From contig NW_021167081.1 of NCBI RefSeq assembly GCF_003711515.1, forward strand, positions 3,838,483 to 3,902,482: 64,000 nucleotides of DNA, given 5' to 3'. Of this stretch, positions 22,491-33,825 are shown one piece after another. Position numbers and translations under genes: made by a program. The notes beneath the pieces were generated by a model, which saw only the letters and a program-made list of their open reading frames with translations, searched no databases and was not told the origin of the DNA. Source of the stretch: Sodiomyces alkalinus F11 (Eukaryota > Ascomycota > Sordariomycetes > Glomerellales > Plectosphaerellaceae). Position 1 is the stretch's first letter. Each line of letters opens with the position of its first letter.

Positions 22491-25401
22491 TCATCGCTCG
22501 TTATCCTTAGCATCGCTCCTATCTCCTGTTACGGGCGCCCCAATAAGCCACCCGACACCAGTGGTCAGGGTACCCATGGCCGCATCTCGCAGCTGATCCC
22601 GCTTGCGCATCCTCTCCCGATGCTGAGAATCCGATTTACCATCAGCCCGGCCCCATTCTCCTACCGTCTCGTTATTTACAGACGCATGTCCAGCATTAGA
22701 GGACTGCTGCAGACTGGACAACGCTGACAAATTCCTCGAGGCGGCGCGTGCTGTCGCCCGGGAGAGATCGAAGAGTGACATGGGTACAGTGTCATCCGCC
22801 TTTCCTTTCATGGCGCTTGCATCACTTCCTGCGCTCGCCGAGGGCATCGCCTTTTGGGCAGGAGCGGTCGTGAAGCCGAAACTCCCCGGGAGGCGATGCA
22901 AGTCCGTATGGTCTTTATCTGTGCCGATCCCCCGCGCGATTTGTTCACTGAGTGCTGAGTCTAACTGCTCCTCACACCTGCGGAAGCCTCCAAGGATTTC
23001 GTGTAGCTGCGAGGCTGGGGCGAGGCGGACGGAAGTTGAGAAGCATTCGAGACGCTGCTCTAGGTGTCGAATGTGCGGGTTGCCGCTACCAGTGCCAAGG
23101 TGGGTCGGGGCTATGGTCCGGGAGCTGCGTGTATACTGTCCAGCCTGCAGCGCCGCGCGCCAGGCCGAGTGGTTGTGAAGCATAGCCTCCGAGCCGAGGC
23201 GAGATGATGCATCAGCTGTGGCGCGGTTGACAGTATAGGAATAGGCCGTCTCGAAATCTTCTTCCCTCAGAGCAGCCTCGATGCACATAGCTGTCACGCG
23301 TATTTCTGCTGATACCAGCCGCTGCTCTTCTCTCTCATCGAGGCTGAGTGAGCTGGCCCCGTCGGACCCACTGTCGGAGCAACCGTTGTCCGGTAGGCCA
23401 GCCCTTACCATGCTGTATGCCGTTTGGAGAAGGTCTTGTATCCGGGTGTAGGTTTTAGAGTTTTGTTCAAGGACTTTGCCAATGACAGATATGGGATCTG
23501 GGTGTACGCGGAGGAGGATTGGTGTGAAGGGCTCGCCTTGTTTCAAGACCAGCCGGTACTGGCTGAGCGAATGGGTTGCCTTAAGCAAATGCTCCACCTG
23601 CTGCCTTACGCGCAGCGATGCGTGGAAGGTTTTCGGGAACGCACTGATGCTGTTGAGATGTCAATACAAGTTCATAAAAAGCCAGGCGCTTACGCACATT
23701 TCTTCGCATTTCTTGAGTCCTCCTCTCGTGCGGTTGGGGTTAGTTGCGTTGTCAAATGCCGACAACGCTGCCCCAAGTACAATATCCCGCACTACGTTCA
23801 ATGAGAGAGGGCTGGAGTCAGCCTCGTAGAGGTCTTTCGCAAGGGAATAACCTATATCACACATTAGCCGATTCTGAAGCCAAGGGAGGACTGCATGTCT
23901 TACGAGAGTTCAACAGGAGAGCATTCAGGAACTCGCTTTCAAGATACTCCACATCGACACGACCAAACACGCCCATGGCTGACACGTCTGCGCCCGAGGA
24001 GATGCCCCAGTTGCAAAGCCAAAGAAGTTCTCTCCTTGTCCTGATCCAGGAACTGTCATCAGCTCCGTGGTTCCGGCTCATGATCACACCGATGAGCTTG
24101 GTAGCCTCTGCTTTCTGTTCCCGCTCATCTTGAGAGAATACCAAGTCGCCGGCTCGCTTCGCCGAGACGGGCAGCCCAGCTCGGGTCAAGAGATATGCAC
24201 TCAGGGTCAGTGCGTGAAGCAGACTGGTAGTCGATGGTGACGGACGAGTCAAGGGATTGGATTCGGAGAGCAGGTCGTTTCGCACATGCATCGTGTAGTT
24301 CCGCGTCATGTGGTCGTGGTTCCAGCTCAGAACAGGTGTTAGAGACTCCGCCGCAGAAATTAAAGACGGCAACTCCCCTTCACCCAGCAATTCCGTTACC
24401 TTGACGACCATCTGATGGACGGCTTCTACGGCATCAAGGGTGGCCTCGGGAACAAGGTAAGCAGAGGCCATGATAGCTCTTGCATATCGGCGATCAAGAT
24501 AGGTATGGTGTTCTTCCTGCAGCCAGGCAACGTCGAAGTCGCCTAAGTCTACATCTTGCGACCCATTCCACTGCATGACGGCGGCGCATGTGAGTCTCCA
24601 ATCTTGCGAAGCATTGATCAACAACCATTCCATCACTCGTTCCCACCCAGGACAGATGCGCTTGCCAGTCGCAAATGCCGTGTCGCGTAAAGCATCATCG
24701 GCCCCATCTAGCACAGATGTCCACCGTGCATCATTACGAAGCCACGGTCCAACAAGACCGCGAAGATCACGACCCAGGAGGTTGTGGTCCTCATCTCGTC
24801 CAGTCTGGGACAAAAGAGCGCTGACGGCAGTGACGTCAGGTAGCGCCTGGAACTCGGCAAGCGTATACGGAGTGGGATGGTGCGGGTAGTATTCGAAATT
24901 CCTCCTCATAAGAGGCAATAATGTCGAGACCATCCAGGTGCGGATGCCATCGTTCTGCGGCGCAAACGGTGCGAATAAAATCGGCAGCTGGGTCAGCATG
25001 CCGGCATGTTGGTCAACACTGTAGGCTCTTCGGAACAGAAACGAAGCCACATAGTCGTTTTCAGCTTCGGCACGTGCCTTCGCATCAGAGAACGGTAGAA
25101 ACCGTAGCTTGCGGAGCTTCCTGAAAGCTTCCTCTACGGAGAGCCCTGCAACAACGGAGGAGTCGATGTCGACGGGCTCGCAGTCGGCGAAATCCTCAGA
25201 GGAGAGCGCTTCGATAAGATGGACATATTTGGCTGAAGGAAGGGTCTCGGGGAGGTAGGTGAGGAGGATGCGAAGGACGACGTCTTTCCGAAGAACTGTC
25301 GGATGTTGCTGTACGAGGAACGCCAACTTGTCCACGGCGGCATTTGCAGCAAGGTGAACCGCTAGAATGAGGACTTTCGGTGGAGGGAGAGACAGACTCA
25401 T
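22491..25401 (-). CDS. SEC39: Sec39 domain protein (Dsl1/NRZ tethering complex subunit)
   Basis: This is the only intact protein-coding gene in the window. Three exons (25401-23904, 23851-23698, 23649-22491) join in frame to 2811 nt, or 936 aa plus TGA. That length fits fungal Sec39 proteins (about 900-950 aa). Sec39 is a helical peripheral ER protein that, with Dsl1 and Tip20, tethers COPI vesicles returning from the Golgi to the ER; the animal homologue is NBAS. Recognisable stretches are the N-terminus (LRKDVVLRILLTYLPETLPS), NRTRGGLKK across exon 2, KVLEQNSKTYTRIQDLLQ in exon 3, and the C-terminal KRDQLRDAAMGTL...GVGWLIGAP. The helical Sec39 domain fills roughly residues 5-700; the tail after about 750 is polar and low-complexity. 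No signal peptide or membrane segment is evident. There are no RIP stops. The ATG at 25401 is the first in frame and fits the family start. Family assignment is from memory of conserved segments. Confidence 0.9.
23650..23697 (-). other. Intron 2 of the Sec39 gene (48 nt)
   Basis: Donor GTGCGT, acceptor AACAG, possible branch TTGAC. This pair was chosen over the nearby GTAAGC donor (4 bases downstream) because only GTGCGT keeps the frame with the acceptor at 23650. The joined protein reads CEEIISAFPKTFHASLR, fitting the family (EILAAF-type segment). An alternative is GTAAGC with an acceptor at 23598, which would drop 17 residues. Confidence 0.8.
23852..23903 (-). other. Intron 1 of the Sec39 gene (52 nt)
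   Basis: Donor GTAAGA, acceptor ATATAG, and a branch-like CTAAT 11 bases before the acceptor. It splits an Arg codon after its first base (C|GT). The intron removes a frame that would otherwise run into a stop at 23857. Size and signals are typical of filamentous ascomycetes. Confidence 0.88.
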
Positions 25402-25494
25402 AATTGCCCGTTGAATACCATTATTATTTCATATTCATTGTCGTGGGACGGTAAAAGAGGCATCAAGAAACATCGACTTACAGGTGGACGTATC
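25402..25494 (-). promoter_or_regulatory. Short unmutated 5' flank of the Sec39 gene
   Basis: Only about 93 bp of unique, non-RIP sequence lies upstream of the start codon before an LTR-like repeat begins. The core promoter must lie here and/or inside the repeat. No TATA box is evident close to the start. Confidence 0.4.
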
Positions 25495-25695
25495 TGTCGA
25501 ACAGACCGTAGTTTTGACGGTTACGTAACGGGCCGGATGGCCGAGATTATACTCCGGGTGGATACCTGCAGAATCTTTACTACTAATATTACGGTGGCAG
25601 GAATTCTCTAACAGTCCTTATATAGTTATAATTATATATAATTACCTTCGTTAATTATGACTTATTTTATGATGATTTTGACTACGCTTTATCTA
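25495..25695. repeat. LTR-like repeat, lightly mutated copy of 93-297
   Basis: It begins tgtcgaacagacc where the copy at 93 has tatcgaatagact, and both end near actacgctttatctaa. Differences are TG to TA and CA to TA in the left-edge copy, so this one is the less RIP-mutated. It could be a solo LTR or the 5' LTR of an element in 25696-26329. No clear target duplication found. Confidence 0.55.
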
Positions 25696-26329
25696 ATAAT
25701 TAAGAGTCTTACTTGCTAAGTGAAAATCTACCCTTTACCCTTACTACTACCGATTAAGAAGCTATCTAGCTACGCCGATATAGCGAGTCTATCTATAACT
25801 ATTAATATATCGGACTCTAAGCCTATTACCTTAAAACCTATCGCGATTAGGAGCTCTAGCGTAGCTATTACGAGGCTATTACCATTAATAAGAATATATA
25901 GAATTATCTACCCCCTAATAATCCTATTCCCCCTGCTTAAAAGCCTATTTGGGCTTTCTATACCAACTTCTAAGCGTTACATGCTATCCTATAAATAGAA
26001 GCTAAAAGTACGTGTTTTCGAAGGTAATAATAAGCTAACTTAATCGCACGATATTACCTATTTACTGCGCGAAGGAGATATACTTTTAGAGGTATCTGCT
26101 CCCGATATATAAGCGTAGAACGGGGGTGCCGAATACGTTACCGCTATAGTAATTTCGAAAGGTCGTGCGATAAATATCCACGTAAAGATACTAGTATTTA
26201 TATAGCCTAAGGCTATTCCTACCACTAAATACGTATATAACCGCACGCTATAAGGGTAGTATAATATGATTTTCTTTTTTAACATATATATATATATATA
26301 TATATATAGCCCTAAAGCTATTGCACGGG
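25696..26329. other. RIP-mutated sequence of unknown origin with an (AT)n run
   Basis: Stop-free stretches exist on both strands (25720-25998 plus, 26058-26390 minus), but neither shows a domain I recognise. They are likely remnants or chance openings in CpA-poor DNA. An AT dinucleotide run lies at about 26283-26309. It could be the body start of the element whose LTR is at 25495. Confidence 0.3.
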
Positions 26330-26525
26330 TATTATATTCTAGCACGTGAGTCACGGTATAGTGACCTCCTAGTGGTTGGAGGTGCCCCACTATCCTCGCT
26401 TAGAAGGTGGTAGATATATTTAGAATATATATACCCGCCCCCTTTTTCTTTCTCTTTTATACTTAATATAATAATATATTTCCTGAATAAACGCTCTATA
26501 TAAGTATACTCCCGTTAATTTAATA
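26330..26525 (+). repeat. Copia-1 5' LTR
   Basis: 196 bp, paired with 47245-47440. Shared blocks include gtcacggtatagtgacctcc (an inverted motif, ggtcac...gtgacc) and tttctcttttatacttaata. Start tattatattc is a RIP form of TG...; end taatttaata corresponds to caattcaaca in the 3' LTR, so this LTR is the more mutated at its end. Confidence 0.88.
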
Positions 26526-27474
26526 GTTATAAACCTAGGTAGTAGTAGTAACTAGTAATTCCCTGCTAATCTATTATCTAAGTTTATTTTTATATACTTC
26601 CATAGTATTACGGAGTCCTCCTACGCTCTCTCTCTTAATAATAAGCTCTTATTTACTAAACCCTTACTAAATACTATAATAAATAAGCTTAAGATCACGG
26701 CTAAAGGCGCTTGGTATCCCGCGCCTTAAATCTACGCGGTAATAAGCAGATTAGATCTTCTATATCTAGTCCTATACGCAGGAGATAAAGGTCTAGGCAC
26801 TACTTAATCCTAGCTAAAAGGATTAGCTAGATAACCGCCCTAAGTATAATATACCTAAATCCCTATATTACTTACGCGAATAGTACTCTTAAGGCGAGGG
26901 TGATAATGCTATTATACCCTTAACGTAAGAGCTTATACGCCTCGCCGAAATTCAGAAGTAGCAGACTATAGCCTAGAATTAAAAGCTCGGACGCCTTATT
27001 AAGGCAATTAATAAGGCTAATTAACTACTTAAAACTACTATAACGACCTCTGTTTATTAATAGGATATTAAAAAGGCTATTACGAAATATCCCTGCTACC
27101 ATAAAGAAAACTAAAACCGATACTTTACGTTACACTACGTGATAAAAGAACTTAAGAATAGCTTCGCTCCGAGTAGTATGTATATAAAGGAAGAAGTAAG
27201 ACGAGTATACGAAAATTATCTATGAAACGCTTATTAAGATAATACTAAACTTGCTACGTAGTATACAGAGTAAAATACCCTTATTAGACGCATACATAAG
27301 TAAAAGGTAGCCGAGATTAAAGGACGCACTACTATTCGGAACTTCCTTATAGTAGTTAGATAGAAGTTTACGCCTATTTAGATAGAAACTAAGCTTTAGG
27401 AGCTAGTAATAAAAAAGGTCCGCGATAATAAGGTTTCCGATTTTCTAATATACGGCCGCGAGTTTAACACTATT
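26526..27474 (+). pseudogene. Copia-1 gag, 5' part
   Basis: A plus-strand coding-like reading with RIP stops (for example LNKLKITAKGAWYPAP near 26685) lies directly after the 5' LTR. It breaks off at the LINE insertion and resumes at 41445. Position and resumption identify it as gag; individual motifs are weak. Confidence 0.55.
27462..27474. repeat. Target-site duplication of LINE-1a, left copy
   Basis: gtttaacactatt here and gtttaacgctatt at 41445-41457: 13 bp, one A/G difference. They bracket the LINE exactly. A T-run begins on the plus strand at 27475, the poly(A) tail of a minus-strand LINE. Confidence 0.85.
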
Positions 27475-27599
27475 CTTTTTTTTTATTCTTTACGCGCATA
27501 CAGCCCTAAAGCTATGGCGCGGCGCCTATCGCCCTAGGGGCCAAAGGCTATCAGAAGCTAGGTATAGTATAATAAAACGTAGTAGTAATAACAAAGGAA

Positions 27600-28134
27600 A
27601 TCCTCCGTAACAATCTGCCTAATAGACCTAATAGATAAAAAACCAAAGTAATAAAACTACACCGCAGGATCCGAGGTTTACGCCCTGTATTACTCCGGTA
27701 CGGCTATTTTAGTAGTTAAAAGATAGGTCTGTAAGGCCTGTATTCCTCTTTTAGTACCGAATAATAGCGGTAGAGATAGCGGTAGACCTGCTAGGGCTTC
27801 CCGTAGGGCTTTTTATTCGTTTTAATAGAAAGGGTAGGAAAGAATAAGATCTACTGTATCCTGTATAGGGGAGCCGGGACAGTAATAGCGGTTATCGGCG
27901 CAGTTTTAGGCCCTTTTTTAGTAGGCTTTTAGGTATCCGAAGCCGGTTTTTATCTACGTAAAAGCCGATTTTACCTACCTAGGGCCTTATATTAGTAGTG
28001 GTTTTCGGGAGAAATAGAGGTTACCGCGGACTAAGTACCGGTATAGGCGACCTAATCGTACCGATTTACTCTTTTTTTCCGCCTCCTCTTCGTTCTTCTA
28101 TAGAGTCTTCTAGTCTTAGATAAAAACTTTATTT
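27600..28134 (-). pseudogene. LINE-1a ORF2 C-terminal end (left of Gypsy-C)
   Basis: Minus-strand reading gives GSPIQDTVDLILSYPF near 27870-27830, a decayed CxCGxxxxTxxHxLxxCP segment as found after RNase H in fungal LINE ORF2 proteins. It is cut from RNase H at 35876 by the Gypsy-C insertion. Confidence 0.6.
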
Positions 28135-28357
28135 TGTAAGGAACTGAGTGGCACTGTGGATTAGCACTGTGTATAATCGGGGATACGCTCGGATCGCCGA
28201 GTACTCGGCGAGACTAAATTACTATATTAGCGTAGAGGGGGAAAAGTCCCCTTTTCCTCCTTAAGTTGAAGTCTTTATGATATACGACTATTAAGTCCGA
28301 ATAATACTATCCGTTACGGTGTATTTTTTCCCTGGTATTATAGCCTATTCCTTAATA
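28135..28357 (+). repeat. Gypsy-C 5' LTR
   Basis: 223 bp, near-identical to 35653-35875. In its first 45 bases it keeps TG at several sites where the 3' LTR has TA (ctgagtggcactgtgg against ttaagtagcactatag). The central block gtagagggggaaaagtcccc is the same in both. Confidence 0.92.
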
Positions 28358-28689
28358 AATTCTTTAACTTCTATACCTATAAGGTTTCCGGGCTAAAGAT
28401 ACTACTAAAGCAGACTTTACGAAGCACTGCTAACGCTAAGCAGGCGGATATAGGCGTATAATAGGAAGAGCCTATTCGAGGCACCGTAGGGCGTTGGGAC
28501 CGATAGGATAATCATAACGATACGGCCTTATCGTTGTCCCTTAATTCAGTGCGAACGCGGACGTTATCCGTGGATAGTTATCCACGGAGGCTTAATATCG
28601 AGCGGGCGAGGAGCGCTAAATAGTCGGCGAGCTACGCGTCCTTTAACCGTGTAAGGGAATTATCCCCGATAACTACTAAGAACCTATTC

Positions 28690-29800
28690 GCTTTACTAGC
28701 GCGTTAGGTATAATAGTAGTAAGAGTTTAATTAGTAGATATACAGGCAGAATAACGCTATTCTATTAAGGCTTATTAAATATCCGGTAATAAAGCGCGAA
28801 TACGAGAAGCTACTAGTCTAAAACTATAAGACTCTAAGAGAGAACACGACCATTACTAATATTAATAACTAGGTATCCGCAGTTAAGGCCAGGAACCGTT
28901 TTCGGGTACAGGCCCCTATACTTTAGCTAATTAAATAGGCTTTAACTAAGCTAGAACACTCTTGCTAGATATTATAGCGGAGCTACGAACGGAAACTCTT
29001 ATCGCCTATATAGGACGATTTTAGTGTATTTATTCGGCGAGAATACCTATCCCGCGACTTATAGTATTTCTACTACCGGGAGGAGCTATATAAGTTATAT
29101 ATTATCGGCGAGATAATGCTAATAAAGTTATTCGAATAATAGGATAAATACTATCGCCTATTAGGATAAAAGACGTATAGTAGTGAAGAGCGTGCGTATA
29201 ACTATTTTCGACGATTACCCGCACGGTTCCGCGATAAGCTTCGTGAATAACGGGTTAAGCTTAAAGAGGCTTACACGGTAGCGTAAAAGGCGTAGTTATT
29301 TTAGGAGATATACTCCCTAAACGATAGGTCCGCTAGCCGGAAGAGGTCCTACTCTTACTATTAGAAAGATAACCCGTTATAGAGGGGACGGTATCTATCC
29401 GCTAAATAGTCCGAAGGCACCTTAAAGGGGTAGTAATAAGCGATAAAATCTTTATCGTCGATAACCACGCCTAACGCCTAAAAGACCTTTAGGTTAGATA
29501 AACCCTTTAATAAGGAGTACTATAATTATAGTAAAAAAGGACACCGGTCTAAGGACTACTATAGTAAAGACCGTAAAGACGGCGGTAAGGGCTTAGCGAA
29601 GAAAAGCGCTAATATAAGTAATATTTAGGCTTAGGGGAATTTAGCCCTTAACGATAATATACGGATTCCCGAGATCTCTAATAGCCCGGGAAACGGATCG
29701 GCGTAGTATAAGGGGTAAGTACTATATCCGTAGAAGCCCCGAAATAGGTCCTGGTTAGTAAAATCGCGCGAGGAGTAACGTATATTATCCGAGAAGGGCG
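28690..29800 (+). pseudogene. Gypsy-C gag (RIP-decayed)
   Basis: A plus-strand coding-like reading between the 5' LTR and the protease. It is rich in charged residues (YERKLLSPI, EEFYR-like words) and interrupted by TAG/TAA at former Q/W codons. It should make the virus-like particle shell. A zinc-knuckle-like segment may lie near 29500-29560 (tataattatagtaaaaaagg) but is not certain. Confidence 0.55.
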
Positions 29801-29804
29801 TAAG

Positions 29805-29900
29805 GTTAGGCTTAGCGTTAACCTCGATACGGGTATATAAGTCGATATTATTAGCCTAACGCTAGTAGAATAGTTAAAGTTATAGCCGTTAGACGGAATC
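29805..29900 (+). pseudogene. Gypsy-C aspartic protease
   Basis: Plus-strand reading LSVNLDTGI, then VDIISLTLVE. The catalytic Asp-Thr-Gly codons are intact at 29825-29833. This fits the Gypsy pattern LxDTGAxVDxIS. It lies between gag and RT. Confidence 0.75.
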
Positions 29901-30379
29901 TAGGCCCCGGCTTTAAAAAGCTTCGATAGCCGAGCGGCGAGTAGTCGCGGAGTATACGGCTTAGCTTTTTATTTAGTAGACTCTAAAAGGAGCTCCTAAC
30001 TCTTAAAAAGAGTATTTATTTATACGGACTAGCCGAAGGGGTTAGGTTATTTACTATTATCGAATAATAGTATAGGTTAGGAGAGTATCCTAATTAATAC
30101 GGCTAGCCGAATATTCGGCTTTAGACCGCTTTTTATCGCGGAACCCGAGGCTTAGACCTAAGAGGTAGTAGAGTAAAGGGCAAAGGCGTATATTATATAC
30201 GTTACTATAGCCACCGGTATTACGGGTAATACCCCGGATATAACGATTCTATTAGTGGACGATAATAAACCACGGCCTAAAGGCGTGCGTTTACCTTTTA
30301 GTCTACGATAGTTTAAAGATATATTTTCGGAAGAAGTAGCGAAGGAACTACCTCTATTGGAGGATATAGAATATTCTAT

Positions 30380-31070
30380 TAACCTATAAAAGGGGAAGGA
30401 GCCTCTATTTAGGCCTTAATACCCGTTATGGCCTATATAGCTTAAGGAGCTGAAAAAGTATATCGCCGAAGGTATAGTAAGTGGTTATATTTAGAAATCG
30501 ATTAGCCTAGCGGGGTCGCTAATCCTATTCGTGCCGAAAAAGGATAGTAGCCTCCGCCTGTATATTAACTATTATAGGCTACACGCTATTACGATTAAGA
30601 ACCGATACCTACTCCTACTAATTAAGGAATTACTGGATCGCCTCTTAGGCGCCTAGTACTTTTCAAAGGTCGATATCTAAGACGCCTATTATAGGATCCG
30701 GATTAAGAAAGAGGACCGCTAGAAAACTGTATTTAGAATACGGTATAAATACTTTAAGTACATAGTTATACTATTCGGGTTAATAAACGCGCCCGTGATA
30801 TTTTAGGCGTACGTTTACCGAGTACTCGCCGGTTTACTTAATATCTATTATATCGTATACCTCGACGATATCCTAATCTACTCCCGTATTAAGGAGGAAT
30901 ACACGAAGTACCTATAATAGGTCCTCGGAAGGTTACGGCGTTACTAATTATATACTAAACTATCGAAGTGCGAATTTTACAGGGACTAAGTAGACTTCTT
31001 AGGGTTTATAGTAAGCCGTGAGGGTATTATAATAGACTTAGAGAGGGTGTAAGCGGTAGCCGACTAGCCG
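30380..31070 (+). pseudogene. Gypsy-C reverse transcriptase
   Basis: The active-site box VYLDDILIYS is intact at 30855-30884, the best preserved RT box in the window. An earlier motif reads INAPVIF at about 30781-30802 (pattern TNAPATFQ). In-frame RIP stops are present, so no product is expected. RT copies the element RNA in virus-like particles. Confidence 0.85.
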
Positions 31071-31289
31071 GTGCTGGAATCTTTTAGGGATATATAAGTC
31101 TGCCTAGAATTCGTGAATTTGTATAGGAGATTTATTAAGGGGTGCTTAAAGGTTATAATACCCCTATCCGCGCTACTAAAGGGTAGTAAGGCCGGCGTAA
31201 AGAAAGGGCTATTCTATTTTCCGCTGGAGGCTTAAGAAGCTTTTAAAAGACTAAAGGTCGCTTTTAGCTTAGCGCCTATTCTACGCTAT

Positions 31290-31700
31290 TAGAACCCTAT
31301 ACTAGATTCTAGAGTTAAGATAGATATGTCGGATAAAGTAGTATCCGGAATTTTAAGTTAGAAGCATAACTCGTAGTAGCGATTAGTCGCTTATTATTAG
31401 CGAAAACTTACCGATACGGAATAACAGTAAGCTATAGGATAATCGGAGTTATTAGCTATTATAGAAAGCTTAGAGTATTAAAGACACTACTTTAAAGGTA
31501 TAGGGCAGGCGTTTACAGTCCTAATAGACCACGAAGCCTTAAAGGGCGTGCTATAGGCGCTAGCGTAAGACCTTCGCGGAAGGCTTACTAGATAGGTATA
31601 TCGGCTTATATCTTTTAATTTCGAAGTATAGTATCGCCCGGGAAAGATAAACCCGGCGGATAGTCTATCTAGGAGGCTAGACTATATAGGGGGGGAAATA
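31290..31700 (+). pseudogene. Gypsy-C RNase H
   Basis: The plus-strand frame gives KIDMSDKVVSGIL (pattern TDAS...GAVL), then SELLAIIESLEYY (pattern KELLAIVxAxxxWR) and FTVLIDHEALKGV (pattern FxVxTDHxxL). All three catalytic blocks are in order and spacing, broken by stops. Confidence 0.8.
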
Positions 31701-32329
31701 TCCTATAGCGATATCCTCCCTACCCTTTTTAGTAAGCTAAGTCTAATTAATAATCTATAGGCGAGCGTTCGCTAATAGATCGTATAAATCTATACTACCC
31801 TAAAGAAGGCGGTTCTTTTCGTATACGTGTAGGCCGTTAGGAGGTTATTTTAGGCGAAGGACCTTAGACCTAAAAGATAACGGGTTACTCCCCTAAGCGA
31901 AGACGTCGCGTAGCTAAGCTCTAGAGCAGGGCGATAAGGGTAATAGCTACCTCTAAGCCTAGAAGACGGCAGCTTATATATTATCGTCGTAGTAATTATA
32001 TAGGCTAAGAAAACCCGCGGTGATAATATAACGGTCTAGTAGGCCTTTACTGACTATACGCCGGAGGAGGAGACTAAGGCTAGGGTTATTATAATCCCGG
32101 ATTAGTATATCCTATACACTATAGTACGGGAGCTTATTAGGGGCGAAACGGTAAATCGTCTTATATTTAGCGAAGAGTTTAAGTAGTTAATTAGAGGGCT
32201 ATAGACTTCTAACGCTAACTATATATCTTTAGCGGCAAATATTCGATAAAAGACCGGAAAAAGAGCGGGCTACTCTTTTAACGAAAACGGTATACTATAT
32301 TATAGGGGAAGACTAATAATCCTTAAGGA

Positions 32330-33420
32330 GGCGATAATTCGGAAGGAGATTCTACGCTAATACCACGATAACCCCTATACGGGGTATATAGGTACGAATA
32401 AGATACTAAAGCTAGTATTAAGGAAATTTTAATAGGTTAACCTAGTATACGATATTCGCGAATATATCGCTATATACTCGGCTTATTAAGGCGCTTAGGT
32501 ACTAAGGTATAAACGGCACGGATAACTATAATCGCTATTACTACTATCGTACCTATTTTAAAAGATCGTTATAGACTTTATCACGGGTTTCCTACCCGTA
32601 AAGGGTAAGGATAGTTAAACCTATAACGCTGTGCTAGTAATCGTTAACCGCTTAACGAAGTACGAACTTTTCGTGCCAACCTATAAGATATTTATAGTAC
32701 CCTAATTAGCTACTATCCTCTATAGCGAGGTTAAATATTATTTTAGGAGCCTAAAGGGAATTATAAGCGATAGGGATAACCTTATTATAAGTCGGTTTTA
32801 GGAGGAGTTCTACCGCGAAAGGGCGATTACTCGCTGACTATCCAGTATATTCTACCCTTAGACGGATAAGTAGACCGAATAAATATACTAAACGCTACTT
32901 AAGTTCCTAAGGATAATAGGAGCGGAGGCCGCCGAGTACTAGCTAATCTAGTCATAAAAGGCTAAGTTTATATATAATAATAGCCTATATAGTTCTATTA
33001 GGGTATCCCTATATAAGGGATTTTACGGGTATTACCCGAGGATAGTAGAGTACGTTAAATCTAGAGATAATACCACGGTATAAGGCGTTAAAGAATATAT
33101 TAAACGGTTAGCGGATATCCGCCGACGGGTCCGCGCCTATTAGGAGGCGGCGGTTAAGACTTAGGCTAAGCACTATAATAAGAGGTATAAGCTTAGGAGT
33201 TTTGAAAAGGGAGAATTCGTAGGGCTTACTATTATTAATTTTCTATTTAAGTCGGGCTTAAAACTCGCGCCGCGGTATATCCGGGTAAAAGTTTTAAAGC
33301 GGATTAGCGAGCTAGCGTATAGGGTTCGCCTACCACCGTAATACTTAAGGATATATAACGTGTTTTCGGTATCGCTATTAGAACTATAGAGAGACGGGCT
33401 TATAGCCGAAGGTTTAGCAA
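32330..33420 (+). pseudogene. Gypsy-C integrase
   Basis: Reading DFITGFLPVK at about 32576-32605 starts the catalytic core; VLVIVNRLTKYELFVP follows (D of VVVDRLTK now N), then GIISDRDNLI (second catalytic Asp intact). The C-terminal part reads YLRIYNVFSVSLLEL, the usual linker before the chromodomain. RIP stops occur throughout. Confidence 0.8.
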
Positions 33421-33439
33421 TTAACCTACTACCGCTTAT

Positions 33440-33570
33440 AAAGGAGTAGGATAAATTAGAAGTTAAGGATATCGTGGCTTATAAGGAGGAATAAGGATAG
33501 AAGTTCTACCTCGTAAATAGGCGGGCTAGCCGGTAGAGTATAATACCTAGGAGCCCGAGGACTACTTAGG
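33440..33570 (+). pseudogene. Gypsy-C chromodomain
   Basis: Plus-strand reading LEVKDIVAYKEE, then KFYLVNRRASR and a PRSPRTT segment: the chromodomain pattern (YEVExIL...YLVKWKGY...TWEPxxxL) with RIP changes at both Trp codons. It directly follows integrase, so this is a chromovirus. Confidence 0.7.
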
Positions 33571-33825
33571 AAATACTCCGGCTATCGTAAAATAATACTA
33601 AAAGTAAAAGTAATATATATATAAAAAGTAGGATAATTATTAGCGCCGAATAGCCGGTATATAATTAGAAAATATTAGGAGAATCGATACTATCTTATAT
33701 AGCGGAATAATATATAAGGTGAAAATATAGGCTATATCTATAGGAGATAACGCTAAGAGGCGACTATAAAATGAATTAGATCCTAGCCTTATTAGTATAG
33801 CGCCTTATAGCCGCTAATACTATAC

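Noticed and set aside
23598..23693. Alternative second intron (GTAAGC donor to the acceptor at 23598)
   Set aside because: It would be in frame, but it removes 17 residues that match the family (ISAFPKTFHASLR region); the 48-nt intron keeps them.
23661..23864. Minus-strand 67-aa ORF as a separate gene
   Set aside because: It is exon 2 of the Sec39 gene read into both introns.
22780..25124. Several plus-strand and alternative-frame ORFs over the Sec39 gene
   Set aside because: They overlap the exons, have no family resemblance, and the minus-strand gene explains the sequence with splice sites and conserved segments.
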